A DNA stretch of 64,000 bases from Streptomyces sp. NBC_01408 (GCF_026340255.1 NZ_JAPEPJ010000002.1:992001-1056000), one strand, 5' to 3'; positions 25,092 through 34,038 are shown, counted from the stretch's first letter. Program-made: numbers and translations. Notes: generated from the letters alone by a model not told the origin.

Positions 25092-26063
25092 GTGACGATC
25101 ACCTCTCCCCACCTCGGCAGCTCGGAGGCGTGGACCGACGCCAAGCTGCTGTTCGCGCTGGAAGAGGTGGTCGAGAAGGAGCTCAACCGCCATCTGAAGG
25201 TCACCAAGGACTGGATGCCCCACGAGTACGTCCCGTGGAGCGACGGCCGGAACTTCCCGGGCTTCTTCGAGGACGGCGAGGCCTGGGACCCCGAGCAGTC
25301 CAAGGTCACCGAGATCGGCAAGATCGCGCTGGTCGTGAACCTGCTGACCGAGGACAACCTCCCCAGCTACCACCACGAGATCGCCTCGCTCTTCGGGCGC
25401 AACGGCGCGTGGGGCACCTGGGTGCACCGCTGGACCGCCGAGGAGGGCCGCCACGGCATCGTGATGCGCGACTACCTGCTGGCCTCGCGCGCCGTGGACC
25501 CGGACAAGCTGGAAGCGTTCCGGATGCAGCACATGTCGGAGGGCTTCGAGTCCGACAACCGGCACTCGATGCTGCACTCGGTCGCGTACGTCGCCTTCCA
25601 GGAGCTCGCCACCCGCATCTCGCACCGCAACACCGGCCACCAGTCCGGTGACCCGGTCTGCGACCGGATGCTGGCCCGCATCGCGCAGGACGAGAACCTG
25701 CACATGGTCTTCTACCGCAACCTGCTGGGCGCGGCCTTCGAGCTCGCCCCCGACCTGACGATGCAGGCCGTGCGGGACGTCGTGGTCAACTTCCGGATGC
25801 CCGGCCACGGCATGCCCGGCTTCGAGCGGATGGCCGCGCAGATGGCGATCGGCGGGGTCTACAACCTGCGGATCCACCACGACGACGTACTGAGCCCCGT
25901 GATCCGCTTCCTGAAGATCATGGACATCGACGGCCTCGGCCCGGAGGGCCAGAAGGCCCAGGAGGAGCTCGGGCTCTTCATGAACGGCCTGGACTCCGAG
26001 GCCCGCAAGTTCGACGAGCGGCTGGCCGCCCGCGCGGCGCGCATCGCTGCCCGCAAGGCCTGA
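25092..26063 (+). CDS. Acyl-ACP desaturase
   Basis: 323-aa soluble di-iron desaturase of the stearoyl-ACP desaturase family (DesA type). It introduces a cis double bond into acyl-ACP. The iron ligands are visible in two helix motifs, EEGRHG near residue 115 and DENLHM near residue 200, with the other helices carrying the Glu residues of ESDNRH and similar. The GTG start has AGGAG at 5 nt; an upstream in-frame ATG has none. A double operator lies in the promoter, so expression is probably repressed according to acyl-lipid status. A strong terminator follows. Confidence 0.92.
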   Translation: MTITSPHLGSSEAWTDAKLLFALEEVVEKELNRHLKVTKDWMPHEYVPWSDGRNFPGFFEDGEAWDPEQSKVTEIGKIALVVNLLTEDNLPSYHHEIASLFGRNGAWGTWVHRWTAEEGRHGIVMRDYLLASRAVDPDKLEAFRMQHMSEGFESDNRHSMLHSVAYVAFQELATRISHRNTGHQSGDPVCDRMLARIAQDENLHMVFYRNLLGAAFELAPDLTMQAVRDVVVNFRMPGHGMPGFERMAAQMAIGGVYNLRIHHDDVLSPVIRFLKIMDIDGLGPEGQKAQEELGLFMNGLDSEARKFDERLAARAARIAARKA

Positions 26064-26135
26064 CCCCAGCTCCGGCGCAGGGCCTGACCCCAGGCCTGAC
26101 CGGATTCCGCTCGCTCACCCGAGTGACGCCGATTG

Positions 26136-26162
26136 CCCTGGCAGAGCCGCGCTCTGCCAGGG
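26136..26162 (+). terminator. Terminator of the desaturase gene
   Basis: CCCTGGCAGAG-CCGCG-CTCTGCCAGGG, a perfect 11-bp stem followed by TTT. It sits 73 nt after the desaturase stop and only 9 nt before the next ATG, so the next gene's promoter must overlap it or rely on readthrough. Confidence 0.75.
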
Positions 26163-26171
26163 TTTCGCGTC

Positions 26172-26477
26172 ATGACCTCGCTCCGGGTGGACATCGACCA
26201 GCTGACCCGCCTGACCCGTGCCCTGGACGCCTCGCTGCTCTCGCTGCGCGAGGCCCGGCGCGCGCTGGACCACGTACGGGCCGACCAGCTCGGCACGGCG
26301 GACCTCGACGACGCCTGCGACGGCTTCCAGGAGCGGTGGGCCCACGGCACGCGCGAGCTGACCAAACGCGTCAAGCGCGTACGGGAGGGCGTGGACCGCA
26401 GCGCCACCCAGTACGCGGAGCTGGAGGCAGCCGTCCGCGAGGCCTTCCGCCGCGCGGCGGCCGACGCCCATGGCTGA
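26172..26477 (+). CDS. WXG100-like small helical protein
   Basis: 101-aa protein made of two long amphipathic helices (RVDIDQLTRLTRALDASLL and QERWAHGTRELTKRVKRVRE) separated by a short turn, the size and layout of ESAT-6/WXG100 type VII secretion partners. The middle segment DACDGFQERWAHG holds the only Trp. No signal peptide is present. It overlaps the next gene by 8 nt, so the two products probably form a complex. No type VII core genes are in the window. Confidence 0.7.
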   Translation: MTSLRVDIDQLTRLTRALDASLLSLREARRALDHVRADQLGTADLDDACDGFQERWAHGTRELTKRVKRVREGVDRSATQYAELEAAVREAFRRAAADAHG

Positions 26478-27605
26478 GCAGCCTGCCCTCGGCTTCGACC
26501 CCGCCCCCGGGAATCCCGCGGCGGTGCTGGCCCTGACGAAGAAACTGAGCGCCTCGGCCACTTCCCTCGGGGAGGCCGCCCGCGTCGTGACCGCCCTGGT
26601 CTCCCAGAGCTCGGCCTGGCAGGGCGAGGCCGCCACCGCCTTCCGCGCCTCCCTCTCGGACGAGCTCCCCCGCTACCTCCGCTCGGCGCACACCTCCCTC
26701 GCGGAGGCGGCCCGCCGACTCACGACGTGGCACGACACCCTGCTCGCCCACCGCGCCCTGGCCGACCGCTACGCCTCCCTCGCCGCCGCGGCCACGACGG
26801 AGGAGTCCCTGTCCGACACCCGCCGCCAGGCCCGCGAACTCGCCTCGGAACACGCGGCGGCGGCCCACCGGGTGGCCCAGGCCCTGAACGCGGCCGCCGA
26901 CCGGCTGGCGCCGAAGGAACCGGGCGTCCTGGCCTCGATCTGGCACAAGATCGTGGACGACCCGGGCGACGCGTTGTCGAATGCTTCAGCGATCCTGGGT
27001 GCGGTCGGGGCGGGCGTGGCCCTCCTTTGCCCGCCGGCGGGCCTGGCGGTGATGCTGGTCGCCGGAGGCCTGTCCGTGGCGGCCTCACCACGCACCTCGC
27101 GGACCCGAGGTTCCGGAAGTCCCTGTCGGACGGCGTCACGAAGGGCGAGTTCGACGCGGACTTCTGGAAGAGCGGCGTGACCCTCCTCGGCGACACCGCC
27201 GGCTCGGTCCCGGGCCTCGCGGCGGTCGCCTCGGGAGCCAAGGCCAGCACAGCCGCCGCCCGCGCGGCCCTGTCCGCCGCCCCGGAAACCAGCGCCCTGG
27301 CCGGGCTGGGAACGGGCGCGGGGGCGTTCGGCCGCACAACGTGGAGTACCGGCAACGAATTGCGGCAAGTGGAGAACCCGCTGGCCGGGTGGGCGCTGCG
27401 TTCTTCGACTCCGGAGGTACGAGAACGCGTCGGCGTGGGCTTCGCAGGCGCGGGCGCGCTCACCGCGGGCCTCGACTACGTGGGCGACAGCGACGCCGTC
27501 GAGTACAGCACCACAGCGGTCGACGGTACCCGCGTCGTCCTGGATGACGCACCTTCGGTCGGCGCCAAGTCCGCCCACTTCTGGACGGCGGTGAGGCCGC
27601 GATGA
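26470..27605 (+). pseudogene. Frameshifted WXG100-type secreted protein gene
   Basis: The ATG frame gives an N-terminal WXG100-like domain with SAWQGEAATAF near residue 50, a helical region, and a hydrophobic stretch (ILGAVGAGVALLCPPAGLAV). At about 27083-27084 the frame loses sense, while the next frame continues naturally with THLADPRFRKSLSDGVTKGE and runs to TGA at 27603-27605. One more C at GGCC (27081-27084) would join them into about 378 aa. As written, the product stops at 27180 after 236 aa. This is a putative type VII-type effector with no recognised toxin domain. The stop overlaps the next ATG (ATGA). Confidence 0.65.
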
Positions 27606-28219
27606 GCGGATCCGCAGTACCGACCGTGTGGTTCAGGCTGCCGCCCGGGTTCCATGACATCGGGCCGGCGGACCGCGACACCTTGGACGCCGCGGCCGAG
27701 GCTCTGGGGAGTACAGAAGCACGGCAGCAGCTCGCGCAACTCGTTGACGGTCTCGACAGCCTCACGCGTCACCACATCGTGCACACGGCCATCGGTCTGC
27801 ATCCGGATGAGGATGCCGGCATCGCGACCTCGCTGTTCTCCCTGTCCGTCCTCCATGCCGATCAGCCCAACTCCAGGCTGGCCATCGCCCGTACAGCGCT
27901 CGGCATCGCCCGTTCACCTCTGTGGCGCAGTACGACACGGCGCTTCCTCGATCTGCCTTCGAAGCTCCCCTGCTGCCTGGTTGCCGGCGCCATCTCGCTG
28001 CCGGATGTGGGGCAACAACTGTTTCAGGCCAGAATCGCGACAGTCCACCCGGCTGGAGTACACGTCATCGTTCTCGACCTCACCAGTGCGTCCGTCCAGC
28101 ATGCCGAGCTGTACATCGACATCCTCGAGGCCATCACCCACACCGTCAGTTCCTCGGACCCGGAGCCCGGCCCGGCCCCGGCTGCACCGGCCTCACGCAT
28201 CCTGGAGGTGCTCCTGTGA
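27602..28219 (+). CDS. Unknown protein of the WXG100 module
   Basis: 205-aa soluble protein beginning MSGSAVPTVWFRLPPGFHDI, with helical segments and an AGVHVIVLDLTSASVQHAEL strand-helix region near residue 150. No catalytic motif recognised. It overlaps the preceding gene (ATGA) and the next (GTGA), so it is part of a tightly coupled four-gene set. Proteins of this kind accompany WXG100-type genes in Streptomyces; a chaperone or immunity role is possible but not shown. Confidence 0.7.
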   Translation: MSGSAVPTVWFRLPPGFHDIGPADRDTLDAAAEALGSTEARQQLAQLVDGLDSLTRHHIVHTAIGLHPDEDAGIATSLFSLSVLHADQPNSRLAIARTALGIARSPLWRSTTRRFLDLPSKLPCCLVAGAISLPDVGQQLFQARIATVHPAGVHVIVLDLTSASVQHAELYIDILEAITHTVSSSDPEPGPAPAAPASRILEVLL

Positions 28220-28803
28220 CGGTCCTGCTGGCGAAAGTGGCATGGGACCACCCTCAGACCGTCGTCGGGTACAGACGGCTGGTCATCCGTCGCGCGATGT
28301 GGGTGCTCAGCCTCGGTGGGCCCTTCCTGCTGTGTTGCGCATGCCTCTACCTCGGCGTTCTGCGCCAGGCCGCGATCTTCTTCCTCCTGCTCACCATCGG
28401 CTTCGTCACCTGGATTCCGTGGGTGGTCATCGCCTTCGTCCGACGCCATCGGGTGGCAGCCGTACTCCGGGCCTACCCGTGGCAGGACCTGCCCTGTCGG
28501 CATCCGCGCCGCGCGACCAACAGCCCCGCGACCATCGTCATCCCGTTCCGGGAGGACTTCACGGCCACGCTGCGGATCATCCCGTTCCCCGTCGATCTGG
28601 TGGAGGTGGAGAACGATCAGCCGGACCGGATCTGGTTCGCGGGGGACCCTCGCTTCGGTGGGGTCGTTTCGCCCGTCGGGGGGCACTACCCCGTGCGGGT
28701 CGTGCCCCATACGCCGCGGCGGGAGGAGCGCGGTGGCGAAGGGTTCGAGCTCGCGCTGCGCGTGGGGCTGGTGCGGCGGAGCGGGAAGGGGACGCGGACC
28801 TGA
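28216..28803 (+). CDS. Two-helix membrane protein of the WXG100 module
   Basis: 195-aa protein with two adjacent transmembrane helices at about residues 30-75 (WVLSLGGPFLLCCACLYLGV and FFLLLTIGFVTWIPWVVIAF), followed by a basic loop and a soluble C-terminal domain rich in beta structure (TIVIPFREDF, FPVDLVEVENDQPDRIWFAG). The GTG overlaps the previous TGA. Function unknown; the membrane location and coupling suggest it serves the secreted WXG100 protein, for example as an immunity or anchoring factor. It is convergent with the WhiB gene, with no spacer. Confidence 0.75.
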   Translation: MTVLLAKVAWDHPQTVVGYRRLVIRRAMWVLSLGGPFLLCCACLYLGVLRQAAIFFLLLTIGFVTWIPWVVIAFVRRHRVAAVLRAYPWQDLPCRHPRRATNSPATIVIPFREDFTATLRIIPFPVDLVEVENDQPDRIWFAGDPRFGGVVSPVGGHYPVRVVPHTPRREERGGEGFELALRVGLVRRSGKGTRT

Positions 28804-29049
28804 TCAGCCGCGGGGACGCAGGGCGAGGCGTTCGGATTCCGAGAGGCCGCCCCAGACGCCGAAGCGCTCGTCGTTGGCCAGGGCGTACTCCAGGCACGCC
28901 GCCCGACCCTCGCACGCCCCGCACAGCCGCTTCGCGTCCCGCAGGGACGAGCCGGGCTCCGGGAAGAAGAAGCTCGGGCCCGTCTGGGCGCAGAGGGCGA
29001 GGTCGTACCAGGCGGGGGCGGCGGTGGTGGAAGCGGTGTTCATCGACAT
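28804..29049 (-). CDS. WhiB-family iron-sulfur transcription factor
   Basis: 81-aa Wbl protein. The four cluster Cys are in the DLALCAQTG, RLCGACEGRAACLEYAL region (C-x2-C-x5-C), followed by the GVWGG turn characteristic of the family and a basic tail (LRPRG). These 4Fe-4S proteins bind the primary sigma factor and control development or stress genes. The start at ATG 29049 is chosen for length; codon 3 is also ATG and no strong SD helps. Its stop abuts the end of the WXG100 module gene. Confidence 0.9.
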   Translation of the reverse strand: MSMNTASTTAAPAWYDLALCAQTGPSFFFPEPGSSLRDAKRLCGACEGRAACLEYALANDERFGVWGGLSESERLALRPRG

Positions 29050-29232
29050 GCCGGAGATACTGACCGCCACCGATGGACGTCCGATCAACGACTGATCAAC
29101 ACCAGATCACGGTCCCCGTCGCCGAGGCGCCGCCCCTCGCCGACGCGCCGCCCCTGGCCGCGAACCGCGCCCCGGCGGGATCCGCCGACCGCGCGCGGCG
29201 GCCTACTCCCTGAGCCTTCTGGAACTCCCTCG
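29050..29232. other. Spacer with an 18-bp imperfect duplication
   Basis: Contains GCCGAGGCGCCGCCCCT followed by GCCGACGCGCCGCCCCT near 29119-29155, then GC-rich sequence. It holds the WhiB promoter; no gene seen. Confidence 0.4.
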
Positions 29233-30252
29233 TCAGTCCTCGTGTTTCGCGCGGCTCGGCTGGACCCGCTTCGGTTCGCCCGGCATCTTCGGGTAGTCCG
29301 GGGGGTAGGGCATGTCCCCCAGGCCGTGGTCGTGTTCGTCGCGGTCGGCGAGTTCCAGTACGACGTCCAGGGAGAAGGCGTGCTCGTCCATGTCGGCGTG
29401 CAGATCGCCCAGTTCGGCGAAGCGGGCCGGCATCGTCACGATGTCGAAGTCACGCGGTTCCGCGTCGTCCACCTCGTCCCAGCGCAGCGGGGCCGACACC
29501 GGCGCGTGCGGGCGGGGGCGGACGGAGTAGGCGGAGGCGATCGTGCGGTCGCGCGCCGTCTGGTTGTAGTCGACGAAGATCCGCTCGCCGCGCTCCTCCT
29601 TCCACCAGGCCGTCGTGACCTTGCCCGGCATGCGGCGCTCCAGTTCGCGGCCGAGGGTGATCGCGCACCGCCGGACCTCGGTGAAGGTCCACCGCGGCGC
29701 GATCGGGACGAAGACGTGCAGTCCGCGGCCGCCCGAGGTCTTGGGCCAGCCCCGCAGGCCCAGTTCCTCCAGCAGGGCGCGGAGCTGATGGGCGGCTGCC
29801 ACGGCGTGGTGGTAGTCGGTGCCCGGTTGCGGATCCAGGTCGATGCGCAGTTCGTCGGGCCGGTCGGTGTCCTCGCGCCGGACCGGCCAGGGGTGGAAGG
29901 TGAGGCAGCCCAGGTTGGCCGCCCAGAGGACGGCCGCGGGCTCGGTGGGGCAGATCTCGTCGGCCGTGCGTCCGCTCGGGAAGGCGATGTGGGCGGTCGG
30001 GATCCAGTCGGGGAGGTTTTTCGGTGCCCGCTTCTGGAAGAAGGACTCGCCGTCCACCCCGTCCGGGAACCGTTCCAGGGTCGTGGGGCGGTTGCGCAGG
30101 GCTCGGGTGATGCCGTCCGCGACCGCCAGGTAGTACTCGGCCACGTGCCTCTTGGTGAGGCCGCGCTCCGGGAAGTACACCTTGTCCGGGCTGGACAGCC
30201 GCACCGTCCGTCCGCCCGCCTCCAGCTCGATCGCATTTCCGGCAGCACCCAT
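29233..30252 (-). CDS. LigD-type polymerase domain protein (NHEJ)
   Basis: 339-aa archaeo-eukaryotic primase-like polymerase of bacterial non-homologous end joining, here as a stand-alone protein without ligase or nuclease domains. Motifs visible: SPDKVYFPERGLTKRHVAEY, SFFQKRAPKNLPDWIP, the catalytic DELRIDLDPQPGTDY with Asp-x-Asp, SGGRGLHVFVPI with the catalytic His, and RIFVDYNQTARDRTIASAYS. It fills and edits broken ends, usually with Ku and a ligase. The ATG at 30252 lacks an SD and may be leaderless. It is divergent from a DNA ligase gene, with 75 nt between the starts. Confidence 0.9.
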   Translation of the reverse strand: MGAAGNAIELEAGGRTVRLSSPDKVYFPERGLTKRHVAEYYLAVADGITRALRNRPTTLERFPDGVDGESFFQKRAPKNLPDWIPTAHIAFPSGRTADEICPTEPAAVLWAANLGCLTFHPWPVRREDTDRPDELRIDLDPQPGTDYHHAVAAAHQLRALLEELGLRGWPKTSGGRGLHVFVPIAPRWTFTEVRRCAITLGRELERRMPGKVTTAWWKEERGERIFVDYNQTARDRTIASAYSVRPRPHAPVSAPLRWDEVDDAEPRDFDIVTMPARFAELGDLHADMDEHAFSLDVVLELADRDEHDHGLGDMPYPPDYPKMPGEPKRVQPSRAKHED

Positions 30253-30327
30253 GAGCGCCACGGTAGGCGGGCCCGGCCGGGCGCGCATACCGGGCGCTCC
30301 CGGATGTACCACCGCAGAATCGAAGGC

Positions 30328-31395
30328 ATGGATCTACCGGTGATGCCGCCCGTGAAACCGATGCTCGCCAAGGCCGTGGCGAAGATCCCGCCCGGGATGC
30401 AGTACGAGGCCAAGTGGGACGGCTTCCGTGCCATCGTGCACCGTGACGGCGACGAGGTGGAGATCGGCAGCCGCACCGGGAAGAGCCTGACCAGGTACTT
30501 TCCCGAGCTGGTGGTGGCCCTGAAGGAGAACCTGCCGACTCGGTGCGTCGTGGACGGCGAGATCGTGATCGTTCATGGCGGGCGCCTCGATTTCGACCGG
30601 CTGACCGAGCGCATCCATCCCGCGCAGTCCCGGGTCACCCTCCTCGCCGAGAGGACCCCCGCCAGTTTCGTCGCCTTCGACCTGCTCGCGCTCGGCGACG
30701 AGCCGCTCCTCGACACGCCGCTCACCGACCGCCGTGCCGCCCTCACCCAAGCCCTGTCCACCGCTCGGCCCCCCGTCCACCTCGCGCCCGCGACCACTGA
30801 TCCCGCGCTCGCGCAGGAGTGGTTCGAGCGGTTCGAGGGCGCCGGACTCGACGGGGTGATCGCCAAACCGCTCGATCTGCCCTACCGGCCCGATGCCCGG
30901 CTCATGTTCAAGATCAAGCACGAGCGTACGGCCGACACCGTCGTCGCGGGTTTCCGTTTCCACAAGAGCGGTCCGATTGTCGGATCACTGCTCCTCGGCC
31001 TGTACGACGCCCACGGCGCCCTCCAGCACGTGGGCGTGTGCGCCGCCTTCCCCATGAAGCGCCGCGCCGAGCTGGTCGACGAGCTCGAACCCCTCCGGAT
31101 GGCCGACGCCGCAGGTCACCCCTGGGCCGCCTGGGCCGAGGAGGAGGCGCACGAAAGCGCCCGGCTGCCCGGCGCGCAGAGCCGGTGGACCGGGAAGAAG
31201 GACCTGTCCTGGGTCCCGCTGCGCCCCACGCGGGTCTGCGAGGTGAAGTACGACCACATGGAGGGCGACCGCTTCCGGCACACCGCCCAGTTCCGCCGCT
31301 GGCGGCCCGACCGGGCGCCGGAGAGCTGCACCTACGCCCAGCTCGAGGAGGTCGTCGGCTACGACCTCGCCGCGGTGCTCGGCCCCGTCACCTGA
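30328..31395 (+). CDS. ATP-dependent DNA ligase
   Basis: 355-aa ligase of the LigC/LigD ligase-domain type. The adenylation motif EAKWDGFRAIV has the nucleophilic Lys near residue 31. Further nucleotidyltransferase motifs are VVDGEIVIV, SFVAFDLLA, and GVIAKPL with FKIKHERTADTVV (motif V), followed by an OB-fold domain ending in VCEVKYDHMEGDRFRHTAQF and RRWRPDR. It seals breaks using ATP, presumably with the divergently encoded polymerase. Ku is not in the window. The spacing of GAAGG to the ATG is short, so the next Met (codon 6) is an alternative start. Confidence 0.9.
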   Translation: MDLPVMPPVKPMLAKAVAKIPPGMQYEAKWDGFRAIVHRDGDEVEIGSRTGKSLTRYFPELVVALKENLPTRCVVDGEIVIVHGGRLDFDRLTERIHPAQSRVTLLAERTPASFVAFDLLALGDEPLLDTPLTDRRAALTQALSTARPPVHLAPATTDPALAQEWFERFEGAGLDGVIAKPLDLPYRPDARLMFKIKHERTADTVVAGFRFHKSGPIVGSLLLGLYDAHGALQHVGVCAAFPMKRRAELVDELEPLRMADAAGHPWAAWAEEEAHESARLPGAQSRWTGKKDLSWVPLRPTRVCEVKYDHMEGDRFRHTAQFRRWRPDRAPESCTYAQLEEVVGYDLAAVLGPVT

Positions 31396-31410
31396 CCGCA
31401 GGAGCCAGCG

Positions 31411-31443
31411 GCCCGCCCCCGCCCAGCCCACGCAGGGGCGGGC
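31411..31443. terminator. Bidirectional terminator hairpin
   Basis: GCCCGCCCC (31411-31419) pairs perfectly with GGGGCGGGC (31435-31443), followed by a G-rich run. It lies between the convergent DNA ligase and FAD oxidoreductase genes. Confidence 0.6.
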
Positions 31444-31469
31444 GGGGGGAGGCCGCGGCGCCCCCCGCC

Positions 31470-32852
31470 TCAGCCCGAAGTGAGCTTCTCCCACTCCGCC
31501 CGGTCCGGCCCGGCCGCGTTCGGCGCGTACTCCGGCCGCGCGGCCAGCCAGCGGGCCACCCGGGCCCGGATCTCCGGGTCCGCGTACGCCTGCTCCGGCG
31601 GGTCCGCCAGGTGCCGGACCCTGGCCCGCGCCCGCATCACCTCGGGGTCCTCCAGCGCGCAGTCGAAGAGTGCGGCCGTCTCGCGCGCCGTCCCGGTCCG
31701 CGCGGCCATGGTCGCGAAGCGCTCCCCGACGGCCGCGTCCACGCCCACCTGGAAGTCGAACCACGGCTTCAGCGTGCGGACCGCCCACGCGTGGTGGTCC
31801 GCGGCGAACCGCTCCGAGCCCGGGTCCCGGTGCGCCGTCCGGGCCACCCTGCTCGCGGCCCACAGGGCGAGCGAAGTGCCCTGCCCGAGGGTCGGGTTGG
31901 TGTGCGTGATCGCGTCCCCGACCGGCACCAGTCCCGTCACGACCGGGCCCCCCTCGTCGACCAGAGCGCTCCACCGGTTGTCCAGGCTCGCGGTGGCCAC
32001 CACCCCGGACAGCGGTTCGGCGCCCAGGTCCAGCCAGGCCGCGCCGGGCGGGAAGCAGCGCGCGGCGGCCTCGAAGACGGCGGGGTCGCGCAGGGCGGAG
32101 CGGGTGCTGTCCCCGGTGTGCACGATCAGGGTCACGGCGAACACCCGGTTGTCGGCCGGGAAGACGGCGCAGCCGGCGAAGGTGCCGCCGGTCACCGCCC
32201 ACGGCCGGCGCGGTCCCTGCGCCATGCTCTCGGGCAGCCGGTACCAGCGGCAGAAGTAAGCCAGCCCCGTGCGGTGGCGTTCCACGACGGAGGGACGGCA
32301 CCCCGCGGCGGTCAGCCATCGCTCCACGCCGCCGCGCCGCCCTCCCGCGTCCACCACGAGGTCCCCCCGGTAGCTCCCGGCCTCGGTGGTCACTCCCGTC
32401 ACCCGGATCCCGGGTTCCGTGGTCAGGCCGGTGACCGGCTCCCCGTACCGCGCCACGACCCCCGGCTCCGCGCGCAGGGCCGTGACCAGTGCGCTCTCCA
32501 GCAGGATGCGCCGGGTCTGGATCATGACGAGGTCCTCGTCACCGGGCCGGGCGGGCGGCCGTACGTCGAACCAGTCGAGCTCGTGCCGTTCGCACGCCCC
32601 GAGCCGGAGCAGCTCCGCGTAGACGTCGGGCAGTTCGTCCCGCAGTACCTTGCGCGCGGCCCCGAGCAGTACGTGCGGCTGAGTCGCCTGCGGTACGGCC
32701 GGGCGGCGCCAGCCGAAGAAGTCGCGGTCGAGGGCGGTACCGGGGACCCGCGTGTCGCGCTCGAACAGTTCGGCCGTGTGCCCCCGCCGCGCTGTCAGCA
32801 GGGCCGTGGCCAGCCCGCCGACCCCTCCGCCGATGACCAGCACATGTGTCAT
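31470..32852 (-). CDS. FAD-dependent monooxygenase/oxidoreductase
   Basis: 460-aa flavoprotein. The N-terminal dinucleotide fold shows VLVIGGGVGGLATALLTARR, and the C-terminal FAD contact shows GLVPVGDAITHTNPTLGQGT, the GD motif of aromatic-hydroxylase-like flavoproteins. The middle contains YRGDLVVDAGGRRGGVERWL with the DG motif. Substrate unknown; such proteins occur in secondary metabolism and in detoxification. The ATG at 32852 has GGGGG upstream. It is followed by the convergent terminator, and the next leftward gene upstream starts 1.1 kb away with its stop 124 nt before this start. Confidence 0.85.
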   Translation of the reverse strand: MTHVLVIGGGVGGLATALLTARRGHTAELFERDTRVPGTALDRDFFGWRRPAVPQATQPHVLLGAARKVLRDELPDVYAELLRLGACERHELDWFDVRPPARPGDEDLVMIQTRRILLESALVTALRAEPGVVARYGEPVTGLTTEPGIRVTGVTTEAGSYRGDLVVDAGGRRGGVERWLTAAGCRPSVVERHRTGLAYFCRWYRLPESMAQGPRRPWAVTGGTFAGCAVFPADNRVFAVTLIVHTGDSTRSALRDPAVFEAAARCFPPGAAWLDLGAEPLSGVVATASLDNRWSALVDEGGPVVTGLVPVGDAITHTNPTLGQGTSLALWAASRVARTAHRDPGSERFAADHHAWAVRTLKPWFDFQVGVDAAVGERFATMAARTGTARETAALFDCALEDPEVMRARARVRHLADPPEQAYADPEIRARVARWLAARPEYAPNAAGPDRAEWEKLTSG

Positions 32853-32976
32853 GTGTACGCCCCCTGAGCCGTTGAACCGCCGAACCGTACGACGATCAGA
32901 CCGCCCAGAGCCTGCGCGGAGGGAGCCGGGCCGAAACCCGCACAGTTGTCCGGGACCGTACCCGGGCACCTTCCGG

Positions 32977-33972
32977 TCAGCCCCGCCCCGGGCCGCCACC
33001 CGTACCGGCGCGGTGGGCCTCCACCGCCCGCCGCGTCTGCTCCTCGATCAGGTCGGTGTTGATCGCGACGGCCGCCCGCACTCCCTGGGCGGCGGAGCCC
33101 GCGATCTGCTCCATCGGCGCGGTCACGTTGCCCGCGGCCCAGACCCCGGCCAGGGCGGTGGCCCCGGTCGCCGGGTCGGAGTCGACGCAGGTGCCGATCA
33201 CGTGGCCGTCCCGCTCGATACCGACGGTCGGCAGGCCCAGGCCGGTCAGCACACCCGAGCGGGCCCTGAACCGCGGGGCCACCACCAGCGCCCGGCAGGC
33301 CACGGAGGTCCCGCCGGCCAGCGTCACCCCCGTCAGCCGGTCCTCGCTGACGGCCAGGCCGGTCGCCTCGCCCTCGACGACCTCCACGCCCAGGGCGGCC
33401 AGCAGCTCCCGGTCCTGCGCGGTGAGCCCCCAGGTGTGCGCCAGCAGGGTGACGTGCTCGCTCCACTGCCGCCAGAGCTGGGCCTGGTGCACGGATACGG
33501 GGCCGGTGGCCAGCACGGCGAGCGGCTGGTCCCGGACCTCCCAGCCGTGGCAGTACGGGCAGTGCAGCACGTCCCGCCCCCAGCGCTCCCGAAGCCCCGG
33601 CAGCCCGGGGAGCTCGTCCAGCAGGCCGGTGGCGACCAGCAGCCTGCGGGCCCGGACGGTGGAGCCGTCCCCGCAGCGGACCAGGAAACCGCCCTCGGGC
33701 AGCGGGTCGGCGGCAACGGCCGTGCCCGGCCGGATCTCGCCGCCGTAGCCGGCCACCTCCGCCCGGCCCGCGGCCAGCAGTTCGGCCGGGCCCTGCCCGT
33801 CGTGGCCGAGGTAGCCGTGCAGGTGCGCGGCGGGGGCGTTGCGCGGGGTGCCCGAGTCGAGGACCAGCACCGAACGCCGGGCCCGGACCAGGGTCAGCGC
33901 CCCGGCCAGCCCGGCGGCACCGCCGCCCACCACCACCACGTCGAACCGGTTGTCCGTCTCGTTGTCGTCCAT
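32977..33972 (-). CDS. Thioredoxin reductase-like FAD/NAD(P) oxidoreductase
   Basis: 331-aa two-domain flavoprotein. VVVVGGGAAGLAGALTLVRA marks the FAD fold, VLHCPYCHGWEVRD carries the redox-active CPYC pair, and GVWAAGNVTAPMEQIAGSAA the C-terminal FAD contact. The NADPH domain lies between. CPYCHG instead of CATC places it with the bacterial low-molecular-weight reductases linked to dithiol natural products or unknown partners. It is divergent from an XRE-cupin regulator, the usual arrangement for this group, so that protein probably controls it. Confidence 0.88.
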   Translation of the reverse strand: MDDNETDNRFDVVVVGGGAAGLAGALTLVRARRSVLVLDSGTPRNAPAAHLHGYLGHDGQGPAELLAAGRAEVAGYGGEIRPGTAVAADPLPEGGFLVRCGDGSTVRARRLLVATGLLDELPGLPGLRERWGRDVLHCPYCHGWEVRDQPLAVLATGPVSVHQAQLWRQWSEHVTLLAHTWGLTAQDRELLAALGVEVVEGEATGLAVSEDRLTGVTLAGGTSVACRALVVAPRFRARSGVLTGLGLPTVGIERDGHVIGTCVDSDPATGATALAGVWAAGNVTAPMEQIAGSAAQGVRAAVAINTDLIEEQTRRAVEAHRAGTGGGPGRG

Positions 33973-34002
33973 GCCGGCGAGGGTCCGCCCACGGGGGCTG
34001 CC

Positions 34003-34008
34003 TTGACA
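34003..34008 (+). promoter_or_regulatory. Possible -35 box (TTGACA)
   Basis: Consensus TTGACA in the 66-nt divergent spacer, 30 nt before the XRE-cupin ATG. No good -10 follows at 17 nt, so the assignment is tentative; the same bases may belong to an operator. Confidence 0.3.
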
Positions 34009-34038
34009 AATCGTCTTGCCGAAGCAGCAAATGGAGTC

